Origin: Candidatus Omnitrophota bacterium
Lineage (GTDB): Bacteria; Omnitrophota; Gorgyraeia; Aquiviventales; Aquiviventaceae
Assembly: GCA_016206565.1 (NCBI GenBank)
Contig: JACQRG010000053.1
Span: 1 to 7,520, forward strand
Length of the DNA: 7,520 nt
Direction: 5' to 3'
Part shown: piece by piece, positions 1-5,632 of the stretch
Layout of the letters: every line of letters begins with the position of its first letter
Numbering within the stretch: the first letter of the stretch is position 1
Program-made: the position numbers and the translations under genes
The notes under the pieces: generated by a model
Databases searched by the model: none
Told to the model about the DNA's origin: nothing
The model's input: only the letters and a program-made list of their open reading frames with translations

Positions 1-1408
1 CGATGATGCCGGTCATGAACGCCACCGGCAGGAAGAAGGCGATGATGGCCAGCGTGGCCGCGAACGCGGCCGAGGTGATCTGCCGCGCCCCGAGGCGCGC
101 GCCCTCCACACGGTCAGCGCCGTGCTCGCGGTGGCGCACGATGTTCTCCAGCACCATGATGGCGTCGTCTACCACCACACCGATGGCCAGCGAGAGTCCC
201 AGCAGGGTGAAGGTATTGAGCGTGAAGCCGAAGAAATAGAGGCAGATGAAGGTCCCGACGATGGAAGTCGGAATGGCCATGAGGATGTTGACGGTGGCGC
301 TCCACGAGCCCAGGAAGAACCAGCACACCAGCGACGTCAGGAGCGCCGAGAGGAGCAGCGTGAAGGTCAGCTCGTTGATTGAATCCTCGATGAACCGGGT
401 GCGGTTGAAGTTGACGCCGATCTCCATGCCGGGCGGCAGCTCGGGCCGGACCTCTTCCATGCGCTTGAGCACGCGGCGGGCGACCTGGACCTCGTTAGCA
501 CCCCGCTGCTTCTTGATCCCCAGCCCCACCGCGGTCTTGCCCATGATGCGCGAGAGGCGCCGCTGGTCGGCCAGGCCGTCCTCGACGGTGGCGACCTCCT
601 TCAGGAGGATGGGCCGGTAGATCGGCGCTCCGGCGCGGCGGGTGATGATGATGTCGCCGAACTCCTCCACCGAGGAGGCCTCGCCCATCGCGCGCACGTT
701 GAACTCCTGCCGCCCGGTCTCGATGCGGCCGGCGGGCACCTCGGCATGCTCCCGCTCGATGGCGGAGATGACGTCCTCGACGGTCAGCTGCAGCGATTCG
801 AGCTTCTCCCGGTCCACCCAGACACGGAGGTTGCGCTCGATGTAGCCGCCCAGGAAGATCTCGCCGACCCCGCTGATCGTCTGGAACCGGTCCTTGAGGT
901 GGTCCTGGACGTACTCCATCAGGTCGCGCTTCGGCACCTCGCCGGAGACGCCGAGCCACATGATGGGCTGGTCCTGCGGGTTGACCTTGAGCACGATCGG
1001 CGGGTCGAGCTCGCGGGGCAGCCGCAGCTCGGCCTGGGCCAGCTTGGTCTGCACCTCCTGCACCGCCACGTCAATGTCGCGGTCCAGCTCGAACTCGATG
1101 GTGACCGTGGCGTCGCCCTGGCGGCTGGTGGAGGAAATCTCGCGCACGCCCTGGATGCTCGTGATGACGTCCTCGACCACGTCCACCACATCGGTCTCCA
1201 TCACTTCGGGGGCCGCGCCCTCCCAGGTCAGCTGCACCGAGACGACCGGAAACTCCACGTCGGGCAATTGGCTCACGCCCATGCGCCGAAAGCCAATCGT
1301 GCCGAAGACGATCAGGGCGGCCATCAGCATCCAGGCGAACACCGGGTTGTCAATGGATAGATCCGGCAGGGAGCGCCGGGTGCGGAAGGATTCGGCGGCT
1401 GGGATCAT
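1..1408 (-). CDS. RND-family efflux pump, inner-membrane subunit (N-terminal part, runs off left edge)
   Basis: Proton-driven exporter of the AcrB/MdtB-like superfamily, expected to work as an inner-membrane trimer with a periplasmic adaptor and the TolC-like channel encoded just upstream. Translating the minus strand from 1408 gives 469 open codons with no stop before the window edge, roughly the first 45% of a usual 1,000-1,050 residue pump. Visible parts: TM1 at about residues 22-43 (SIDNPVFAWMLM), the porter domain with GVREISSTSRQGDATVTIEF (85-106), and TM2-TM4 from about 348. TM4 carries GVVVDDAIMVLEN (410-422), whose Asp414-Asp415 match the proton-relay pair D407/D408 of AcrB. Start: ATG at 1408 overlaps the stop of the channel gene (ATGA) and has a GGAGAAGGG ribosome binding site. 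About 14 residues precede the usual N-terminal helix, a slightly long leader. Substrate cannot be predicted. Family assignment is firm; drug pump (HAE-1) rather than metal pump is likely because the TM4 motif is DD type. Confidence 0.95.
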   Translation of the reverse strand, partial: MIPAAESFRTRRSLPDLSIDNPVFAWMLMAALIVFGTIGFRRMGVSQLPDVEFPVVSVQLTWEGAAPEVMETDVVDVVEDVITSIQGVREISSTSRQGDATVTIEFELDRDIDVAVQEVQTKLAQAELRLPRELDPPIVLKVNPQDQPIMWLGVSGEVPKRDLMEYVQDHLKDRFQTISGVGEIFLGGYIERNLRVWVDREKLESLQLTVEDVISAIEREHAEVPAGRIETGRQEFNVRAMGEASSVEEFGDIIITRRAGAPIYRPILLKEVATVEDGLADQRRLSRIMGKTAVGLGIKKQRGANEVQVARRVLKRMEEVRPELPPGMEIGVNFNRTRFIEDSINELTFTLLLSALLTSLVCWFFLGSWSATVNILMAIPTSIVGTFICLYFFGFTLNTFTLLGLSLAIGVVVDDAIMVLENIVRHREHGADRVEGARLGARQITSAAFAATLAIIAFFLPVAFMTGII

Positions 1409-2655
1409 TCGAGCCCTTCTCCGGAAGCGATGCGCAGTTGCCAGTGCAGGCGCTTGGCTTCATGCGCAGCCTGGGTCAGGTCCTGGCGCGCCTGCTGCAG
1501 GGTCTGCAGGGTTTCCAGCACGTCGAGGACGTTGACCAGGGCCAGCCGGTAGTCGTCGAGCTGCAGCCGGTAATCGGTCTGGGCAGCCTCCAGTGCCTGG
1601 CGCAGCATGGCGACCCGGGCCAGAGCCGCGGTGAACTGGGTGTGCGCCTCGCCGGCCTCGAGGGCGGCGCTGCGCTGGGCGCGCTGGTGGGCCAGCCGGG
1701 CCTGCTCGGCGCGGGCGCGGGCGCTGCGGATGTTGCCGACGGCCTTGCCGCCCTCGAAGAGCGGCACGTCCACCGTCAGGGTGGCGTCCCATGCCACATC
1801 TGCGGCGGCGCCGGCGCGCTCCACGTAATAATTCGCGTCCACGTCCACGTCGGGCCACAGGTCGGCCCTGGCCACGGTGACTTCCTTGCGCGCCACCTCC
1901 CACGCTTCGAAGGACGCCAGGACGTCCGGCCGCTGCTTGGCACGCGCCACGTAGCTCGCTTCCTCCTCGGGCGCGGGCGGCAGCTCCTCCGGCTCATCCA
2001 GCCCCTCGACGCCTTCCAGGCCGGTCAGAAACTCCAGCAGCTGGCGGGCGGTCGCTTCCCGGCCGCGCACCTGGATGATCTGTGCTTCGACGCGCCGCAG
2101 CTCGGCCTCCAAGCTGGCGATCTCGCTGGACCGTGAGCGGCCCAGGCGCACGCGCTCGTCCATCTCCTCCAGGCGCTCGAGCAGCGTCGAGCGGGTCAGC
2201 TCCAGCACGCCCAGGACGGCGCGCTGCTCGCGCAGCAGGTAGAAGGCGTCGGCCACATCGCCCAGCAGCAGGTGCTCGGCGCGCTGCTTCTCGAGCGTGC
2301 GCTGGCGCTGCTCAGCCCGGCTGCCGGCGATCGCGGCGAACTCTCTGAACCCGGAGAAGAGCGGCTGGGAGAGCACGAACTTGCGCTCCGGCACGTCCCG
2401 CAGCGTGAAGGCCGATGTGCCGGCGCCGTCCTGCCGCTTGTCGCTGGAGTTGAAGCTCAGGCTGGGCAGCGCGGTGCTCAGCGCCTGGACGAACCGGCCC
2501 TGCGTTTCGCGGATGAGCTCCTGCTGGATGGCGACGGTCTCGCTGCGCTTGCGGGCCAGCGCGTAGCACTCGGCCAGCGTCAGCGGTTCCTGGGCATGCG
2601 CCAGGGGGGCGCCGAAGAGGAGCAGCAGCAGGGGCGGGGCCGCGCGGCTGAGCAT
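1405..2655 (-). CDS. TolC-like outer-membrane efflux channel (OEP family)
   Basis: Outer-membrane factor forming the exit duct of a tripartite pump. The 416-residue protein starts with a Sec signal peptide: hydrophobic LLLLLF core and likely cleavage after AHA at residue 21, giving mature QEPLTLAECYALA, the typical N-terminus of OEP proteins. Two helical repeats follow, rich in Ala, Gln, Glu and Arg. Typical OEP phrases are FVLSQPLFSGF near residue 92-102 in the first half and VDVPLFEGGKAVGNIRSARA near 295-314 in the second, the two beta-strand/hinge positions of the fold. Length is at the short end for the family (E. coli TolC is about 490). The ATG at 2655 shares a base with the MarR stop (TGATG) and has no clear ribosome binding site of its own, so coupled translation is likely. 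The gene overlaps the RND pump downstream, placing both in one efflux operon. Exact subfamily is not determinable. Confidence 0.95.
   Translation of the reverse strand: MLSRAAPPLLLLLFGAPLAHAQEPLTLAECYALARKRSETVAIQQELIRETQGRFVQALSTALPSLSFNSSDKRQDGAGTSAFTLRDVPERKFVLSQPLFSGFREFAAIAGSRAEQRQRTLEKQRAEHLLLGDVADAFYLLREQRAVLGVLELTRSTLLERLEEMDERVRLGRSRSSEIASLEAELRRVEAQIIQVRGREATARQLLEFLTGLEGVEGLDEPEELPPAPEEEASYVARAKQRPDVLASFEAWEVARKEVTVARADLWPDVDVDANYYVERAGAAADVAWDATLTVDVPLFEGGKAVGNIRSARARAEQARLAHQRAQRSAALEAGEAHTQFTAALARVAMLRQALEAAQTDYRLQLDDYRLALVNVLDVLETLQTLQQARQDLTQAAHEAKRLHWQLRIASGEGLE
1414..1422 (-). promoter_or_regulatory. Ribosome binding site of the RND pump gene
   Basis: The minus strand reads GGAGAAGGG five bases before the ATG at 1408. 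It lies inside the last codons of the channel gene and supports this ATG as the start, although the gene also overlaps the preceding stop by four bases (ATGA). Pump translation may therefore use both re-initiation and its own site. Confidence 0.65.
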
Positions 2656-3125
2656 CAGGCCGGCTTGCCCGCGCCGTGCCGCGGCGGCAGGAGCTCCTTC
2701 TCGCCGAGGATGCGGACCACCTGCTCGACCGTCGCGAGGTACTGCGCGCGGTCGTCGGGGGAGATGCGGCCGAAGACGTCCACGATCATCCGGCGCTTCT
2801 GCTCCCAGATGGTCTTGACGACGCGCCGGCCCTTGGCGGTGATGGATACGCGCACCATGCGCCGGTCCTCGGGGTCGTCCTCGCGCCGGACCATCTCCTG
2901 GGCCAGGAGGCGGTCAATGAGGCCGGTGGCGGCGGGGCGGGAGATGCCCAGGAGGCGGGCCAGCTCGTGCATGCAGCAGCTGCTGCGGTTAAGCTGCTCG
3001 AGCGCCCAGAGCTGGGGCAGGGTGATCTCGCCGCGCGAGAGGTAATTGTGCTCGTAGCGGGCGAAGCCCCGCACCAGCTGCGGGAGCAGCTCGATCATGC
3101 GCCGGCCGAATTGCTGGAGCTCCAT
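2655..3125 (-). CDS. MarR-family transcriptional regulator
   Basis: Winged-helix repressor of 156 residues, the usual MarR length, probably dimeric and controlling this efflux operon and itself. The N-terminal dimer helix spans about 1-28. The helix-turn-helix spans about 53-74 (ELARLLGISRPAATGLIDRL), followed by the wing with the MarR signature DDPEDRRMVRVSIT at 83-96, then C-terminal dimer helices. An adjacent Cys-Cys pair (residues 50-51) sits just before the helix-turn-helix and could be a thiol-sensing site, which is inference only. ATG at 3125 is preceded by a GGTGA ribosome binding site (3129-3133). The gene is first in the operon, downstream of a strong promoter whose start region carries dyad sequences. 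Its stop overlaps the start of the channel gene. First position beside a pump suggests a local repressor relieved by a pump substrate, by analogy with MarR/EmrR-type systems. Confidence 0.95.
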   Translation of the reverse strand: MELQQFGRRMIELLPQLVRGFARYEHNYLSRGEITLPQLWALEQLNRSSCCMHELARLLGISRPAATGLIDRLLAQEMVRREDDPEDRRMVRVSITAKGRRVVKTIWEQKRRMIVDVFGRISPDDRAQYLATVEQVVRILGEKELLPPRHGAGKPA

Positions 3126-3138
3126 CAGTTCACCATAT

Positions 3139-3153
3139 TGATAGTTAATATCA
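3139..3153. promoter_or_regulatory. Candidate MarR operator (inverted repeat in AT-rich island)
   Basis: TGATA-GTTAA-TATCA is a perfect 5-bp inverted repeat with a 5-bp centre. A wider imperfect dyad joins ATAGTT (3141-3146) with AACTAT (3172-3177), each arm extended by AATAT/ATATT with a 2-base offset. These lie in about 45 bases of very AT-rich sequence between the -10 box of the leftward promoter and the MarR ATG, so a bound dimer would cover the transcription start or block early elongation. MarR proteins commonly bind AT-rich palindromes of about 15-20 bp in their own promoter. Which dyad is the real site is inference. Confidence 0.5.
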
Positions 3154-3172
3154 TGAATTATTTAATATTGAA

Positions 3173-3202
3173 ACTATAGCACGCTTGCCGCCGCCTTGTC
3201 AA
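3173..3202 (-). promoter_or_regulatory. Strong sigma70-type promoter of the marR-channel-pump operon
   Basis: On the minus strand TTGACA (3202-3197, a perfect -35) is followed after 18 bases by TATAGT (3178-3173, 5 of 6 to TATAAT). The predicted start falls around 3165-3167, leaving a leader of about 40 bases before the MarR ATG. The -10 box overlaps the right arm (AACTAT) of the wide dyad, fitting repression by the MarR protein. The -35 box overlaps that of the rightward promoter on the opposite strand. Confidence 0.75.
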
Positions 3203-3225
3203 GGGCCGCCAGCGTAGCGTACAAT
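3196..3225 (+). promoter_or_regulatory. Rightward promoter of the phosphatase gene, predicting a leaderless transcript
   Basis: TTGTCA (3196-3201, 5 of 6 to consensus) is separated by 18 bases from TACAAT (3220-3225, 5 of 6 to TATAAT). Seven bases separate the -10 from the ATG at 3233, so the predicted first transcribed base is the A of that ATG. No Shine-Dalgarno-like sequence lies between. The -35 occupies the same 7 bp (TTGTCAA) as the opposite-strand -35 of the efflux operon. Confidence 0.6.
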
Positions 3226-3232
3226 AGCGGCC

Positions 3233-4024
3233 ATGCGCTTCACACCGCGCGCCGTCCTGCCATGGCTGGAAGCCCAGGTGCACGCCTGCCGGCCGCTGGC
3301 CCTGCGCTACTTCCGCTCCAACCGCCTCGCCGTCTCCCGCAAGAGCGATGACTCGCCGGTGACCGCCGCCGACCGCGCCGTGGAGGAGCGGCTGCGCCAA
3401 GCACTTCGCCGCGCCTTTCCCGGCGATCCGATCCTGGGCGAGGAGTTCGGGTCCTCGCGCCGCCTCGGCAGCACCTACTGGACCATTGACCCGATTGACG
3501 GCACGCGGGCCTTCTCCCGCAAGCTGCCGCACTGGGGCATCCTCATCGGCAAGGTGGAAGAGGGGCTGCCGGTGCTGGGGCTCTGCGATTTTCCCGCGCT
3601 GGACTTAACCGTGGCGGTCGCGCCCGGTGTCGCCGCGTACGAGCGACAGGGCAGGACCGTGCGCCGCTTTCCCCGCGCGCGGCCGGCGCCGGCCCTGGCG
3701 CAGGCCATCCTGTTCCATGGCGGCCTGCGGTGGTGGCCGCGCAGGCCCCTGGGCGGGCTCATACGGCTGCTGCGCGCCTGCTACTTCGAGCAGGTCTACG
3801 GGGACTGCTACGCCTATGTCCTGGCGCTGCGCGGCCAGGCCGACGCGGTGATTGACTACGGTGTCAAGCCGTGGGACATGGTGCCGGTGGCCGCGCTCGC
3901 CGCCGCCACCGGCCGCGTGCTGACCGATCATGCCGGACGCCCGTGCCACACCGGTCCGGAGTCTGTCTTTGGACACCCTATCCTCGTGCGCACCATCTGC
4001 CGAGCCCTGCGTGCCGGCGCGTGA
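3233..4024 (+). CDS. Inositol-monophosphatase-family phosphatase, histidinol-phosphatase (HisN)-like
   Basis: Soluble metal-dependent phosphomonoesterase of 263 residues, the usual family length. Family motifs in order: KSDDSPVTAADRAVE (37-51), GEEFG (69-73), the metal-binding signature WTIDPIDGTRAF (83-94) and a late acidic site VKPWDMVPVAAL (211-222). Ligand candidates E70, D86, D89 and D215 follow the IMPase pattern, so the active site looks intact. Both SPVTAADRAVE and DPIDGTRAF with a following HWGILIG resemble HisN, which removes phosphate from histidinol phosphate. Inositol phosphate, fructose bisphosphate or another sugar phosphate remain possible, and no his gene is present here. ATG at 3233 is the first base of the predicted transcript and has no ribosome binding site. 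The 3' end overlaps the glycosidase gene by about 14 bases, suggesting coexpression. Confidence 0.9.
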   Translation: MRFTPRAVLPWLEAQVHACRPLALRYFRSNRLAVSRKSDDSPVTAADRAVEERLRQALRRAFPGDPILGEEFGSSRRLGSTYWTIDPIDGTRAFSRKLPHWGILIGKVEEGLPVLGLCDFPALDLTVAVAPGVAAYERQGRTVRRFPRARPAPALAQAILFHGGLRWWPRRPLGGLIRLLRACYFEQVYGDCYAYVLALRGQADAVIDYGVKPWDMVPVAALAAATGRVLTDHAGRPCHTGPESVFGHPILVRTICRALRAGA

Positions 4025-5306
4025 GCTGCGCTTCCCGGAGGGCTTCCTCTGGGGCGCGGCGACGTCGGCCCATCAGGTCGAAGGCGACAACACCCGCAAC
4101 GACTGGTGGGCCTGGGAGCAGGCCGGCCGCGTCAAGCACCGCTCCGGCCTAGCCTGCGACCACTACCGGCGCTTCAAGGAGGATTTCGACCTCGCCGCCT
4201 CCCTGGGGCATACCACCCATCGCCTCTCCGTGGAGTGGAGCCGCATCGAGCCGGAGCCGGGCCGGTTCGACGACGGCGCGCTGGCGCATTACGCCGAGGT
4301 GCTCGACGCGCTTCGCGCCCGGCGGCTGGAGCCGATCGTAACACTGCACCATTTCACCAACCCCCTCTGGGTCGCGCAGGCCGGCAGCTGGACCAATCCC
4401 AAGGTCGTGGACTGGTTCGCCCGCTTCACCGAACGGGTGGTCCGGGCGCTGGGCGGGAAGGCGCGCTACTGGGTCACCATCAACGAGCCGATGGTCTACG
4501 TCAACACGGCGTACCTGGAGGGCCGCTGGCCGCCGGGGTTGCGCAGCGTGCCGGCCGCGCAGCGCGTGACCGAGCACCTCATCCGCGCGCACGCCGCCGC
4601 CTACCATATCGTGCACGACGCCGCAGCAGGCGCAGCCCAGCCGCCCCAGGTGAGCATCGCCAAGTACCTGCCGGTGTTCCTGCCGTGCCGACGATGGTGG
4701 CCCTTGCATCGCGTGGCCAGCGCCCTGAGCGACCGGCTCTTCAACGGCGGCTTCCTGGAGGCGGTCACCGAAGGGCGCTGGGCGGTGCCGGGCGTCTGGC
4801 CGAAGCGCATTCCGGAGGCCCGCGGCACGCTGGATTACTTCGGCGTGAACTTCTACCGGCGCCATTTCATCCGCAATGGGTGGCATCCGGCCCAGTGGCT
4901 GGGCTCCGGCTGCGAGCAGACGCACCACTGGGGCTCGCGGCGAGACCTGACTTCCTGGATGGGCTGGGAGGTGTATCCGCAGGCGTTCTACCAGACCCTG
5001 ACGCGCTGGCAGCGGCTGGGCCTGCCGTTTCTCATCACCGAGAACGGCACCAGCATGGTGGACGATGCGAGGCGCTGGCGCTTCATCGTGGACCACCTGG
5101 AAGCGCTGCACCGCGCCATCGAGGCCGGCTGCCGCGTGCTGGGCTACACGTATTGGTCGCTCATGGACAACTTCGAGTGGGCGCACGGCTTCGCGCCGCG
5201 CTTCGGCCTCGTGGAAGTGGATTACAAGACCCAGCAGCGCCGGGTGCGCGAGAGCGGCCGGCGCTACGCCGAGGTGTGCCGCACCGGCCGGCTCGTGGTA
5301 GAATGA
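4011..5306 (+). CDS. Family 1 glycoside hydrolase (beta-glucosidase/beta-glycosidase)
   Basis: Retaining beta-glycosidase, probably cytoplasmic since no signal peptide is seen. From the chosen GTG it has 431 residues, near the 440-480 of GH1 enzymes. Motifs: FPEGFLWGAATSAHQVEG near the N-terminus (sugar-binding Gln), acid/base Glu159 in WVTINEPMVY, nucleophile Glu344 in FLITENGTSM, then YTYWSLMDNFEWAHGF (about 379-394) with the Glu-Trp pair that contacts the glycone. All core residues are present, so it should be active. HHFTNPLW replaces the more common HHWDLP phrase, a subgroup variation on the substrate-binding side. Start: the open frame extends to an ATG at 3930, but that would overlap the phosphatase gene by 95 bases. 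GTG 4011 overlaps it by 14 and begins seven residues before the conserved FPEGF. No strong ribosome binding site precedes it, so translation is probably coupled. Natural substrate unknown. Confidence 0.93.
   Translation: MPARELRFPEGFLWGAATSAHQVEGDNTRNDWWAWEQAGRVKHRSGLACDHYRRFKEDFDLAASLGHTTHRLSVEWSRIEPEPGRFDDGALAHYAEVLDALRARRLEPIVTLHHFTNPLWVAQAGSWTNPKVVDWFARFTERVVRALGGKARYWVTINEPMVYVNTAYLEGRWPPGLRSVPAAQRVTEHLIRAHAAAYHIVHDAAAGAAQPPQVSIAKYLPVFLPCRRWWPLHRVASALSDRLFNGGFLEAVTEGRWAVPGVWPKRIPEARGTLDYFGVNFYRRHFIRNGWHPAQWLGSGCEQTHHWGSRRDLTSWMGWEVYPQAFYQTLTRWQRLGLPFLITENGTSMVDDARRWRFIVDHLEALHRAIEAGCRVLGYTYWSLMDNFEWAHGFAPRFGLVEVDYKTQQRRVRESGRRYAEVCRTGRLVVE
5296..5304 (+). promoter_or_regulatory. Extended -10 promoter for the small exported protein
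   Basis: TG-G-TAGAAT is an extended -10 element (TGN plus 5 of 6 to TATAAT) placed over the last codons of the glycosidase gene. No convincing -35 box lies 16-18 bases upstream, as is usual for extended -10 promoters. The predicted start near 5311 gives a leader of about 15 bases containing the AGGAGG site. This would let the downstream genes be expressed separately from the phosphatase/glycosidase pair. Confidence 0.45.
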
Positions 5307-5315
5307 CATCAACCA

Positions 5316-5321
5316 AGGAGG
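5316..5321 (+). promoter_or_regulatory. Consensus ribosome binding site of the small exported protein
   Basis: A perfect AGGAGG lies five bases before the ATG at 5327. It is the strongest translation signal in the window and fixes this start, ruling out the long open frame that extends upstream through the glycosidase gene. Confidence 0.85.
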
Positions 5322-5326
5322 CAGCG

Positions 5327-5632
5327 ATGCGCCGCAGCGGGATCGTGGCAGGAGTGCTCTTGGCGGCCCTGGCGGCTAGCACCGCGGAAGCGCGCGAGCG
5401 GCCGATCGAGGAGCTGCCGAAGGACCTTCTCGACATCGCCTTCGTGTGGACGGAGCCGATCAAGCAAGTGGCCGAGCAATCGCGCCGCTTCGATCCGGTG
5501 AGCGGCCTGTGGTTCGGCCTGGTGGACGGGTCGGTCAAGTCCGTCGAGCGCACGGCGAAGTTCTTCCTGTATCCGGATGGCGGGTCGGCGGAAACTCCGG
5601 AAGCGAGCAAGCAGTTCCAGTACTCGTTTTGA
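5327..5632 (+). CDS. Small exported protein, possibly TIGR04073 (exosortase-associated) type
   Basis: The 101-residue product has a clear Sec signal peptide: MRR, hydrophobic core to about residue 17, likely cleavage after AEA at residue 22. The mature part of about 79 residues contains no cysteine. It reads ELPKDLLDIAFVWTEPIKQV, then DPVSGLWFGLVDGSVKSVER, then a TAKFFLYP segment and a polar tail. The order of a helix ending in EPIK, a Gly-rich G-x3-GLxxG-x-xK-x-xxRT stretch and an aromatic-Pro end recalls the TIGR04073 family of small exported proteins often found in exosortase-bearing bacteria. Function is unknown for that family, and the match here is by pattern only. A perfect ribosome binding site and its own extended -10 promoter suggest good expression. 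The DsbD-like gene begins at the base after its stop, so the two are probably cotranscribed. Real gene: high confidence; family: moderate to low. Confidence 0.85.
   Translation: MRRSGIVAGVLLAALAASTAEARERPIEELPKDLLDIAFVWTEPIKQVAEQSRRFDPVSGLWFGLVDGSVKSVERTAKFFLYPDGGSAETPEASKQFQYSF

Noticed and set aside
1438..3045. Plus-strand open frames opposite the channel and MarR genes
   Set aside because: They lie antisense to genes with clear family motifs, have no ribosome binding sites and give no domain-like sequence.
4149..5312. Long minus-strand open frame (387 codons) opposite the glycosidase
   Set aside because: It is antisense to a clear GH1 gene with intact catalytic motifs. The composition is Arg/His/Ala/Pro-rich without any recognisable domain, as expected for the complement of GC-rich codons.
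4106..5326. Upstream extension of the small exported protein frame through the glycosidase gene
   Set aside because: The added sequence is an out-of-frame reading of GH1. The perfect ribosome binding site and signal peptide place the real start at 5327.
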